Source: Candidatus Peregrinibacteria bacterium
Lineage (GTDB): Bacteria > Patescibacteriota > Gracilibacteria > UM-FILTER-43-11
NCBI GenBank assembly: GCA_016927155.1
Contig: JAFGNE010000014.1
Location: forward strand, 1 to 8,145
Direction: 5' to 3'
DNA length: 8,145 bases
The number at the start of each line of letters is the position of its first letter. The stretch's first letter is position 1. A program made the position numbers and the translations under genes. Below are positions 1 to 5,757 of this stretch, in pieces. The notes beneath the pieces are model-generated. The model ran no database searches. It was given only the letters and a program-made list of their open reading frames with translations, and was not told where the DNA came from.

Positions 1-194
1 ATAGTATTTTTGGGGTTGGTGATGGCCTGCCTTTTGGCCACAACGCCGACAAGCCTTTCATTATCTTTTTCCGCCACAACGGAAGGGGTGGTGCGGTTGC
101 CTTCCACATTGGCAATCACAACGGGCTCCCCGCCTTCCATCACGGCCATGCAGGAATTGGTTGTACCGAGATCGATACCAATAATTTTTCCCAT
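1..194 (-). CDS. dnaK: Chaperone protein DnaK (Hsp70), N-terminal part, runs off left edge
   Basis: ATP-dependent cytosolic chaperone that binds exposed hydrophobic peptide segments and works with DnaJ and GrpE. Only the first 64 codons are in the window. They read MGKIIGIDLGTTNSCMAVME and then a VIANVEGNRTTPSVV stretch, both diagnostic of the Hsp70 nucleotide-binding domain: the phosphate-1 loop DLGTTNS lies at residues 8-14, followed by the NRTTPS strand. The ATG at 192-194 starts exactly at the conserved family N-terminus, so the start is secure, although no Shine-Dalgarno sequence precedes it. The gene follows grpE on the same strand across a 65-bp gap that contains a consensus promoter and a CIRCE operator, so it can be transcribed on its own as a heat-shock unit under HrcA. 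The rest of the protein and any dnaJ partner lie outside the window. Identity is certain; nothing can be said about its C-terminus. Confidence 0.97.
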   Translation of the reverse strand, partial: MGKIIGIDLGTTNSCMAVMEGGEPVVIANVEGNRTTPSVVAEKDNERLVGVVAKRQAITNPKNT

Positions 195-217
195 AATTAG
201 AGTAAGTTAAAGTTTTA

Positions 218-244
218 TTAGCACTCACAATTATAGAGTGCTAA
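218..244 (-). promoter_or_regulatory. CIRCE operator (HrcA binding site) upstream of dnaK
   Basis: A perfect inverted repeat, TTAGCACTC, a 9-bp spacer, then GAGTGCTAA, matches the CIRCE consensus at every arm position. It lies 23 bp upstream of the dnaK ATG and contains the -10 box in its spacer. HrcA bound here would therefore cover the promoter core. CIRCE sites are known to repress groE and dnaK operons until heat shock; hrcA itself is not in the window. Confidence 0.97.
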
Positions 245-257
245 AACAGACTGTCAA
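230..257 (-). promoter_or_regulatory. Consensus sigma70 promoter of dnaK
   Basis: On the minus strand TTGACA (252-257) and TATAAT (230-235) are separated by 16 bp. Both hexamers are perfect consensus. The -10 box sits inside the spacer of the CIRCE element, and the upstream CIRCE arm fills part of the -35/-10 gap. The predicted transcription start near 223 leaves a leader of about 30 nt before the dnaK ATG, carrying one CIRCE arm in the RNA. Confidence 0.9.
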
Positions 258-259
258 TA

Positions 260-796
260 TTATTTGTTCCCGTCGCCCACTTTTACCTTGGCGGGTTTCA
301 GGGTTTCATCGTGATAGGTGTAGCCCGGTTCCAATTCCTCGATGATTATATCTTTTTCGCCCGGGGCGGTCATCACGGCCTCGTGGAAATTGGGGTCGAG
401 CTTTTTGCTGACAGCCTCCATTTTTTTCACCCCGATGGCTTCCAGCGCCTTTAAAAGGTCGTCGTGCACGGCAACCGCGCCCTTGGCCCATTCATTCGTT
501 TTCAGTTCTTCGGGTAAGTGCTTCACGCTCCTGTCGAAATTATCCATGATCGGGATAAGCGTTTTCAGGAGTTCCGCGTTTGAAAATTTGATGAAGCGGG
601 CCCTATCTTCTTCCGCGCGCCTTTTGTAGTTCTGCAAATCGGCCAGCGCGCGGGCCAATTTATCAGTAAGACCCTCCACTTTTTGCCGGAGTTCCTGTTC
701 CTTATTTAATTCTTCGGCTTTGGTCTCCTCTTCCTTTTTCAGCTCCTCGACTTTCTTAAGAAGCGGGTCGTCTTGTGGCGGTTTGGCCTGTGTCAT
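260..796 (-). CDS. grpE: Nucleotide exchange factor GrpE
   Basis: GrpE releases ADP from DnaK and thereby resets the chaperone cycle; it acts as a cytosolic dimer. The 178-residue product has the usual family length. It starts with a charged K/E-rich segment (about residues 14-45), then a long predicted coiled coil with LADLQNYKRRAEEDRARF, the classic GrpE dimer helix. The C-terminal beta domain carries KLDPNFHEAV and GYTYHDETLKPAKVKV, the family signature. The ATG at 794-796 fits the family; no Shine-Dalgarno site precedes it. The gene lies only 20 nt downstream of the encoded CCA of tRNA-Cys, so it is either cotranscribed with that tRNA or read from a promoter inside it. It stops 65 bp before dnaK. 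No CIRCE lies in front of grpE here, so its heat-shock control may differ from that of dnaK. Confidence 0.97.
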   Translation of the reverse strand: MTQAKPPQDDPLLKKVEELKKEEETKAEELNKEQELRQKVEGLTDKLARALADLQNYKRRAEEDRARFIKFSNAELLKTLIPIMDNFDRSVKHLPEELKTNEWAKGAVAVHDDLLKALEAIGVKKMEAVSKKLDPNFHEAVMTAPGEKDIIIEELEPGYTYHDETLKPAKVKVGDGNK

Positions 797-816
797 AAGT
801 TGATGTCGTTAACGGA

Positions 817-893
817 TGGAGGTGCCGGTGGGAGTCGAACCCACGAATAACGGTTTTGCAAACCGCCGTGTTAAGCCACTTCACCACGGCACC
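817..893 (-). tRNA. tRNA-Cys (anticodon GCA)
   Basis: The minus strand folds into a full cloverleaf. A perfect 7-bp acceptor stem pairs GGTGCCG with CGGCACC. There is a 3-bp D stem, an anticodon loop TTGCAAA with anticodon GCA (857-859), and a T arm GTGGG-TTCGACT-CCCAC. The discriminator base is U73 (position 820), the main identity base for cysteinyl-tRNA synthetase, which confirms cysteine. CCA is encoded (817-819). grpE starts 20 nt downstream on the same strand. Confidence 0.97.
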
Positions 894-903
894 CTGAAAC
901 AAC

Positions 904-932
904 ATTTAACTTTTATCAGACCGGGAGTTAAA
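904..932 (-). promoter_or_regulatory. Possible promoter of tRNA-Cys and grpE
   Basis: On the minus strand TTTAAC (927-932) and TTAAAT (904-909) are spaced by 17 bp, with the -10 ending 10 nt before the mature tRNA. A second choice, TTGCTT with TAAAAG, overlaps it, so the exact boxes are uncertain. The gap to the lipoprotein gene is only 46 bp, so a promoter for the tRNA must lie here or transcription must come through from the lipoprotein gene. Confidence 0.35.
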
Positions 933-939
933 AAGCAAT

Positions 940-1506
940 CTACTTCAGCCGGAAACTTGTTACCATAGCGCCTACCAGATCACGCAACTCTTTGGGGGTA
1001 TCGGGCAGCATGCCGCCGGTAACAATGTAGCCGTATCTTCCTTTAGTGGCGTAGAGCTGCACAAAACGGGTCAGCTTTTCGGTGGGGTTTAGGCGGGCCT
1101 CAAAAATATGGATGAGGGTTGGCGTATCGAGGGCTTCGGTTTTGGCTTCCTGGATTTTGTTATAATCCGTCAGGTTTTGCCCTGCCAGGTTGATGTTGGC
1201 GCGGGCGTAATCCACAGAGGCAGCTTCCTGTTTTAAATCCTCTTTTACCACATTTACATTAATAAAAAACCCATCATAAGCTTCCGGCGCAGTGAAGGCT
1301 ACTACCGTTTCCTGGGGGATGTCGGCGTAAAAATCGGATTTTGTGATCACTTTCCATGCAGGGTCCACATTAATGGTAAAATCACCGCCTTCATAGGTTT
1401 TGAGACTGGCAGCGGTTGAAGTTGTTCCCGCGCCGCAGCTGCTTAAAAAGGCTGCAAAAACGGCGATAACCGCCGCGGCCAGTAATTTTTTAGTGAAGTT
1501 TTTCAT
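940..1506 (-). CDS. Putative lipoprotein of unknown function, DUF1795/PsbP-like fold possible
   Basis: A 188-residue exported lipoprotein. Residues 1-24 form a lipoprotein signal peptide: a basic start (MKNFTKKLL), a hydrophobic alanine/valine core, and the lipobox LSSC with the lipidated Cys at 24. After a short Ser/Thr/Ala linker the mature domain begins with YEGGDFTINVDPAWKV and ends with LVGAMVTSFRLK. An opening that describes a profile and a poorly behaved Trp, and an ending in a final amphipathic helix plus strand, resemble PsbP/DUF1795-like proteins. That resemblance is an impression from layout, not a proven homology. The ATG at 1504-1506 gives a complete signal peptide, so the start is firm. 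The gene is divergent from the DUF212 gene and its promoter overlaps that gene's. Stop codon is TAG. The specific function is not recognisable. Confidence 0.85.
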   Translation of the reverse strand: MKNFTKKLLAAAVIAVFAAFLSSCGAGTTSTAASLKTYEGGDFTINVDPAWKVITKSDFYADIPQETVVAFTAPEAYDGFFINVNVVKEDLKQEAASVDYARANINLAGQNLTDYNKIQEAKTEALDTPTLIHIFEARLNPTEKLTRFVQLYATKGRYGYIVTGGMLPDTPKELRDLVGAMVTSFRLK

Positions 1507-1527
1507 TTTTGTTCAATTATGCCATTT

Positions 1528-1556
1528 TTTATATTACCATAAAGTTGTTTTTACAA
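1528..1556 (-). promoter_or_regulatory. Promoter of the lipoprotein gene
   Basis: On the minus strand TTGTAA (1551-1556) and TATAAA (1528-1533) are separated by 17 bp. The -10 box ends 21 bp before the lipoprotein ATG. The -35 box shares five bases with the -35 of the divergent promoter on the other strand. Confidence 0.6.
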
Positions 1557-1578
1557 GAACCCCCAAAGCCGTTACAAT
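1550..1578 (+). promoter_or_regulatory. Promoter of the DUF212 gene
   Basis: On the plus strand TTTACA (1550-1555) and TACAAT (1573-1578) are separated by 17 bp. The predicted start of transcription near 1585 leaves a leader of only about 14 nt before the ATG at 1599, without a Shine-Dalgarno site. Confidence 0.6.
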
Positions 1579-1598
1579 AGAAGCGGTAATTTTTATTT

Positions 1599-2018
1599 AT
1601 GAGGCAGTCCCTTCACCAGCTTATCGGAACCTATCCCATTATTATTCCTTTTGCCGCTATTTTGGTTGCCGAAGCGACGAAAGTGGTAATTGGCCTTTTT
1701 TGCCGGCGCGCCAAAATCCGGTTTTTGGCACCCGGCGGTATGCCCAGCGGGCATTCCTCTTTTGTTTCGGCGCTTGTGGTGACGGTGGCTTACAAAGAGG
1801 GGGCCGGCAGCACCCTTTTCATGATCAGCGCGGTCATCGCCCTTATTGTGATGTACGATGCCATCAATCTCCGTTATGAGGCGGGAAAGCATGCTAAAAC
1901 CATCAATAAGCTCGTTCCTGAAGCCAAGCTGGAAGAATCCCTTGGCCATAATCACCTTGAAGTGGTTGTTGGGGCGGTGTTCGGGGCCGTGGTCGCGTTT
2001 TTATTGTTATCGGTCTAA
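1599..2018 (+). CDS. Divergent PAP2 family membrane protein (DUF212, YuiD-like)
   Basis: A 139-residue integral membrane protein, the normal length for DUF212. The family diverges from PAP2 acid phosphatases and its substrate is not established. Visible hallmarks are the phosphatase-like loop APGGMPSGHSS (residues 44-54, with Ser50 and His52), the YDAINLRYEAG block (86-95), and the C-terminal GHNHLEVVVGAVFG block (116-129), which carries the histidine expected for PAP2-like chemistry. Hydrophobic stretches lie at about residues 12-33, 55-66, 71-86 and 121-138. The ATG at 1599 has no Shine-Dalgarno sequence and a very short leader. The gene is divergent from the lipoprotein gene, and its last 12 bp overlap the end of the convergent small gene at 2007-2246. 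The family assignment is strong; a lipid phosphatase activity would be inference. Confidence 0.93.
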   Translation: MRQSLHQLIGTYPIIIPFAAILVAEATKVVIGLFCRRAKIRFLAPGGMPSGHSSFVSALVVTVAYKEGAGSTLFMISAVIALIVMYDAINLRYEAGKHAKTINKLVPEAKLEESLGHNHLEVVVGAVFGAVVAFLLLSV

Positions 2019-2246
2019 CGGAACGAAACCAACCAGGTCATAAATTTTTTCTTTGGTATTTTTCGCGAGGGTTACAACGACTTCAGGGTAAGTCATCATG
2101 GATCTGTTGGAAACATTAGGGTTGCTTCCTCCAAAAAAACGGTCAATGGATTCCCGGGGGATCAGTCCTCCATTGGAAAGGCGTGCGCCTTCGGGATCTT
2201 CTCGAACCACTTTTAGCCTAAGCTTTTCCCCATATTCTTTAGCCAT
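2007..2246 (-). CDS. Small conserved-looking protein of unknown function
   Basis: A 79-residue cytosolic protein that I do not recognise. It begins MAKEYGEKLRLKVVREDPEG, continues with a GGLIPRESIDRFFGGSNPN segment rich in glycine and asparagine, and ends with a beta-rich tail containing PEVVVTLAKN and IYDLVGFVPL. There is no signal peptide or membrane segment and no Cys. Codon choice (mixed GAA/AAA, CTT, TCC, GGN) resembles the neighbouring genes, which argues for a real gene. A TATAAT-like box (2256-2261) lies 9 bp before the ATG with no good -35, so transcription may come from the tRNA-Arg gene upstream on the same strand, whose CCA ends 64 bp away. Its 3' end overlaps the DUF212 gene by 12 bp tail to tail. 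Stop codon is TAA. Confidence 0.7.
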   Translation of the reverse strand: MAKEYGEKLRLKVVREDPEGARLSNGGLIPRESIDRFFGGSNPNVSNRSMMTYPEVVVTLAKNTKEKIYDLVGFVPLDR

Positions 2247-2310
2247 AAAAAATAAATTATATAAGATTAAGAAGTCATTTTATATTAAAAAAGTTGATTT
2301 GACCATTTTT

Positions 2311-2387
2311 TGGTACCCCAGGCAGGAATCGAACCTGCGACCAACAGCTTAGAAGGCTGCTGCTCTGATCCACTGAGCTACTGGGGC
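2311..2387 (-). tRNA. tRNA-Arg (anticodon UCU)
   Basis: The minus strand forms a complete cloverleaf. The acceptor arm pairs GCCCCAG with CTGGGGT (first pair a G-U wobble). The D arm contains AGCTCAGTGGATCAGAGC, the anticodon arm GCAGC-CTTCTAA-GCTGT gives anticodon TCT, and the T arm is GCAGG-TTCGATT-CCTGC. Discriminator is A73 and CCA is encoded (2311-2313). UCU reads AGA and AGG arginine codons. Confidence 0.97.
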
Positions 2388-2395
2388 ACGGATTT

Positions 2396-2424
2396 ATTTT
2401 AGAGAGCTTTCCCCGAGGAAACAA
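2396..2424 (-). promoter_or_regulatory. Promoter of tRNA-Arg
   Basis: On the minus strand TTGTTT (2419-2424) and TAAAAT (2396-2401) are separated by 17 bp. The -10 box ends 8 nt before the mature 5' end of the tRNA, implying almost no 5' leader. The spacer contains a small palindrome, TTTCC-CCGA-GGAAA (2408-2421). Confidence 0.5.
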
Positions 2425-2449
2425 GACCGCCTTGAATTTATAACAGAAA

Positions 2450-2478
2450 TTGATTTAGAATAAGCCCCTGTGTTATAC
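2450..2478 (+). promoter_or_regulatory. Promoter of the ABC-transporter operon
   Basis: TTGATT (2450-2455) and TTATAC (2473-2478) are separated by 17 bp; shifted by one base, an extended -10 (TG-T-TATACC) can also be read. The predicted leader is about 32 nt and pyrimidine-rich, with no Shine-Dalgarno site before the ATG at 2517. The four following genes have no intergenic space for another promoter. Confidence 0.55.
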
Positions 2479-2516
2479 CTTGGTAGCTCCTTTCCCTTTA
2501 TGTTTTGCGTTTTGCC

Positions 2517-3458
2517 ATGAATACCATACGCGTCCGAAATCTCCGGAAAAAATACAGCAATACCGAAGCCCTGAAGGGCGTATCGTTTGAAGTGGACAAA
2601 GGGGAAATTGTCGGGTTTTTAGGCCCTAACGGGGCGGGGAAGACCACCACCATGAAAATCCTCAGTTGTTTTATGGCGGCTTCAAGCGGCGAGGCCACGG
2701 TAGCGGGACACGACTGTTTTACCCATCCGCTCCTTGTGCAGCAAAAGCTGGGGTACCTTCCGGAAAACAATCCGCTCTATCCGGACATGAAGGTTTATGA
2801 ATACCTGAGATACATGGCGGAACTCCATAACGTTCCTTCCCGCCACATTAAAGATCGTATTAAAAAAGTGGCGGAGGATTGCGGTTTCGCGGAGAAAATC
2901 GACCATGTGATCCACAACCTTTCCAAAGGGTACCGGCAGCGTATCGGCCTTGGCGCCACATTGGTGCATGACCCTGAAATCCTTATTTTGGATGAGCCGA
3001 CGGTGGGCCTGGACCCCAACCAGATCGTTGAAATCCGCGGCCTGATCAAAAAGCTCGGGCGCGAAAAAACAGTCATTCTTTGCAGTCATGTCCTTACCGA
3101 AGTCGAGATGACATGCAACCGGATCGTCATCATTGACCAGGGGATTATTGCCGCTTCCGGCACGGCCGCGGAACTTAGGCACACGTTTGACGCCCACGTG
3201 AAGCTTAAAGTTGTCATCCGCGGGGAGCAGGCGAAAGCCTTGGGCATCCTGACCGCCATTCCCGGCGTAAAAAATACCGATACATATTCCGTGAGGGAAA
3301 AGGGGGCATACGGTTTTGTCATCACGGTTGCCAGGAACCGCGACCCCCGTCCGGAAATTTCCCGTATTGTCATCGAAAACGGTCTCCAGCTTCTGGAAAT
3401 CCATCGCGAATTGGCCAGCCTTGAATCCATTTTTAACCAGGTTACTACCGCTTCTTAG
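2517..3458 (+). CDS. ABC transporter ATP-binding protein, GldA-like
   Basis: A 313-residue nucleotide-binding subunit that hydrolyses ATP to drive the ABC-2 permease encoded next. The motifs are complete: Walker A GPNGAGKTT (36-44), a GldA-type Q-loop region GYLPENNPLYPDM (79-91, Glu replacing the usual Gln), the signature LSKGYRQRIG (135-144), Walker B ILILDEP (155-161), D-loop GLDP (164-167) and switch His191. The stretches LPENNPLY and LSKGYRQR are typical of GldA, the ATPase of the gliding-motility transporter of Bacteroidota. A C-terminal domain of about 100 residues follows the ATPase core, as usual in this family. I chose the ATG at 2517, which places MNTIRVRNLRKKY at the family N-terminus; an in-frame TTG at 2505 would add four residues. 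The stop TAG lies one base before the permease ATG, so translation is probably coupled. Confidence 0.95.
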   Translation: MNTIRVRNLRKKYSNTEALKGVSFEVDKGEIVGFLGPNGAGKTTTMKILSCFMAASSGEATVAGHDCFTHPLLVQQKLGYLPENNPLYPDMKVYEYLRYMAELHNVPSRHIKDRIKKVAEDCGFAEKIDHVIHNLSKGYRQRIGLGATLVHDPEILILDEPTVGLDPNQIVEIRGLIKKLGREKTVILCSHVLTEVEMTCNRIVIIDQGIIAASGTAAELRHTFDAHVKLKVVIRGEQAKALGILTAIPGVKNTDTYSVREKGAYGFVITVARNRDPRPEISRIVIENGLQLLEIHRELASLESIFNQVTTAS

Positions 3459-3459
3459 A

Positions 3460-4182
3460 ATGAAATTCCGCCATATCAACACCATCATGCAGAAAGAGCT
3501 CCAGGGGTATTTTAATTCCCCGCTGGCCTATATTTTTATGGCAGTTTTCCTGGTTTTCACTTCCTGGGCTTTTTTCCGCGGTGTTTTTTTGGCGGGCCAG
3601 GCGGCCATGCGCGGGTATTTTGCCCTTTTGCCTTGGGTGTTCCTCCTCCTTATCCCCGCCATCACCATGCGGCAGTTTTCCGAAGAAAGGAAAATGGGGA
3701 CGATGGAAGTCCTTTTGACGGCGCCTGTTACCCCCTGGGAAGCGGTCCTCGGCAAATTTTTTGCCAGTTTCTCCTTCCTGCTTATGAACCTTATTTTTTC
3801 GCTTATCATTCCCGCCATCCTTTTTATTATCGGATGGCCTGACTGGGGAACGATCGCGGCGGGTTACCTCGGAGCGCTTTTTTTGGGGGCGGCCTACCTT
3901 GCTATCGGCCTTTTTATAAGCAGCCTTGCCGACAGCCAGATCATTTCCTTTATCCTTTCCGCGGTGTTCATCTTCGCCTTGTTTATTATAGGGGACGACG
4001 CCGTGCTCCGGGCCGTGCCCCTTTCCCTTGTCCCCATTTTTAAGTTCCTTGGCCTGGGGGTCCACTTCAGTTCAATCCTGCGCGGTGTGCTGGACAGCCG
4101 TGATGTGGTTTATTACGCGCTTCTTGTTTTCCTTTTCCTCCATCTTACTGTGGCTAATATCCATAACCGCCGCTGGCGTTAA
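3460..4182 (+). CDS. ABC-2 type permease, GldF-like
   Basis: A 240-residue membrane subunit of the transporter whose ATPase precedes it. It begins MKFRHINTIMQKELQGYFNS, a cytosolic amphipathic segment typical of ABC-2 permeases. About six hydrophobic helices follow, near residues 21-39, 54-70, 100-127, 133-156, 161-177 and 214-233. The cytosolic loop after the second helix, MRQFSEERKMGTMEVLLTAP (70-89), is the conserved ABC-2/GldF coupling loop that contacts the ATPase. I chose the ATG at 3460, one base after the ATPase stop, because an upstream in-frame extension would overlap the ATPase gene and adds no membrane or family sequence. The next gene starts three bases after its stop. The substrate cannot be read from the sequence. 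Confidence 0.93.
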   Translation: MKFRHINTIMQKELQGYFNSPLAYIFMAVFLVFTSWAFFRGVFLAGQAAMRGYFALLPWVFLLLIPAITMRQFSEERKMGTMEVLLTAPVTPWEAVLGKFFASFSFLLMNLIFSLIIPAILFIIGWPDWGTIAAGYLGALFLGAAYLAIGLFISSLADSQIISFILSAVFIFALFIIGDDAVLRAVPLSLVPIFKFLGLGVHFSSILRGVLDSRDVVYYALLVFLFLHLTVANIHNRRWR

Positions 4183-4185
4183 CCC

Positions 4186-5745
4186 ATGAATTTTCTCCAT
4201 CGCATGAAACAGCTCCGGAATTCCTATATTTTCACCCTACTCCTTTTGGGCATCGCGGGGATGATCGCTTATCTTTCCAGCCAGCATTTTTTAAGGCTGG
4301 ACCTCACTGAAAACCAGCAGTACACCCTTTCCTCTTCCAGCCGGGAAGTGATGGAATCGCTAGATGACATCGTTACCGTGAAAGTTTTCTTTTCACAGGA
4401 GTTGCCGCCCAACCTTTTTGCCGTCCGCCAGTATGTGGAGGATATTTTGAGCGAACTTGAAAGTTTTTCGAAAGGGAACCTCAATGTCCATTTCCTCAAT
4501 CCGGCGGATGACGCCGTTGCCGAGGAAGCCAAAGCGCTTGGCATATTTCCTGTCCGTATGAATATTTTGGCCAAAGACAAATTTGAAGTGAAAAACGGTT
4601 TTTTGGGCATTGCCCTTATTTATGGCGACCGCCATGAGGTCCTTCCCGTTGTCCAGAATGCCTCCAACCTGGAATATGACCTTGTTTCCGCCCTGCAGAA
4701 ACTTACCCGCCCCGCGGATCGCGCCATCGGTTTCACGGTGGGGCATGGGGAATATCCCGCCCTTTCCGCCTTAAACGCCCTTTCCGGCGAACGTTATAAG
4801 GCGGTTGGCGCCGCTTTGGGTAAAAATTACCGTGTGGAAGAAGCGCGGCTTTCGGAAAAAAGCCTTCAGGCGGTAGACACCCTTATTGTGGGCGGGCCGC
4901 GCCTGCCCTTTTCCGAAAACGAAAAACAGGCCCTTGAATCCTTCCTGATGTCAGGCCGGAACATCATTTTACTGCTGGATGGCGCGGATGTTGATTACGC
5001 CCTGCAGGCCAGCCCCCTTGATGTCCACCTGGATGATCTCCTCCGCCATTACGGGGCTTCCGTTTCCGACCGTTTTGTCCTGGATTCCTCAAACGAAACC
5101 GCCTCTTTTTCACAGGGGTATTTTAATTTTGTCCAGCCTTACCCTTTTTGGGTGAAAGCCATGGCCGCCCATTTTAACCTGAAAAGCCCGATCCTTTCCA
5201 AACTCGATTCGCTGGTTTTTCCTTGGGCGAGTCCCGTCTCACTCAATTTGCCGGCGGGAGTTACGGCGGAAAACCTGGTTTTTACTACGGATGAAGCGTG
5301 GACGGAAGGCCAGCCTTTTTACCTCGATCCGAACACCCGACTGGAAAACAGTGAACCCAAAGAAAGGGGCCAATTTGTTTTGGCCGCTTTGCTTTCGGGA
5401 AAATTCACCCGTTTTTATAATGTGACGCAAAAGAAAAAAAACGACCCCATGGCCGCTGCCGGCCGGATCCTTATCATCGGAAATTCCCGATTCCTTACCG
5501 ACCGCTTTGTTTCCCAATATCCGCAAAACCTCACTTTTTTCCTGAATGCCGTCGATTACCTGACGCTGGACGAAAGCCTGATCGGCATCCGTTCCAAAGG
5601 CGTCTTCAGCCGTCCTTTAAGGCAAATGAGCTACGGACAAACGCAGATCGTGAAAGCTGTCGGGATTTTCCTGATGCCTGCCCTTGCCGTCCTTTATGGG
5701 ATTGCCCGTTCTTTCCGGCGCCGGCGCCAAAAATATTCTTTATAA
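4186..5745 (+). CDS. GldG-like ABC transporter auxiliary protein
   Basis: A 519-residue protein anchored at both ends. An N-terminal helix (about 14-31, YIFTLLLLGIAGMIAYLS) is followed by FLRLDLTENQQYTLSSSSRE (35-54), the hallmark opening of GldG and related ABC-transporter auxiliary proteins. Then comes a thioredoxin-like region with VTVKVFFSQELPP and VHFLNPADD, and a second domain around FTVGHGEYPALSAL and DTLIVGGPRLPFSENEKQAL resembling the glutamine-amidotransferase-like fold of that family; no catalytic triad is evident. The C-terminus carries a helix (about 489-506) and a basic tail RRRRQKYSL. The bulk should lie outside the cytoplasmic membrane. It follows the permease by 3 bp and precedes the DUF4340 gene by 12 bp. 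In gliding Bacteroidota GldG works with GldA and GldF; elsewhere its job is unknown, so no gene symbol is given. Confidence 0.92.
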   Translation: MNFLHRMKQLRNSYIFTLLLLGIAGMIAYLSSQHFLRLDLTENQQYTLSSSSREVMESLDDIVTVKVFFSQELPPNLFAVRQYVEDILSELESFSKGNLNVHFLNPADDAVAEEAKALGIFPVRMNILAKDKFEVKNGFLGIALIYGDRHEVLPVVQNASNLEYDLVSALQKLTRPADRAIGFTVGHGEYPALSALNALSGERYKAVGAALGKNYRVEEARLSEKSLQAVDTLIVGGPRLPFSENEKQALESFLMSGRNIILLLDGADVDYALQASPLDVHLDDLLRHYGASVSDRFVLDSSNETASFSQGYFNFVQPYPFWVKAMAAHFNLKSPILSKLDSLVFPWASPVSLNLPAGVTAENLVFTTDEAWTEGQPFYLDPNTRLENSEPKERGQFVLAALLSGKFTRFYNVTQKKKNDPMAAAGRILIIGNSRFLTDRFVSQYPQNLTFFLNAVDYLTLDESLIGIRSKGVFSRPLRQMSYGQTQIVKAVGIFLMPALAVLYGIARSFRRRRQKYSL

Positions 5746-5757
5746 CGTTTTCTTCCG

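Noticed and set aside
2408..2421. Palindrome TTTCC-CCGA-GGAAA as a terminator or operator
   Set aside because: The stem is only five base pairs with no T run after it on either strand, and it falls inside a predicted promoter spacer; too small to call on its own.
2505..2516. TTG start for the ABC ATPase
   Set aside because: It adds only four residues, lacks a Shine-Dalgarno site, and the ATG at 2517 matches the family N-terminus.
3316..3459. Upstream extension of the permease reading frame
   Set aside because: It overlaps the end of the ATPase gene, adds no family sequence, and the ATG at 3460 gives the typical ABC-2 N-terminus one base after the preceding stop.
2682..3488. 268-codon open frame on the minus strand
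   Set aside because: Fully antisense to the GldA-like ATPase, whose Walker A, signature and Walker B motifs settle the coding strand.
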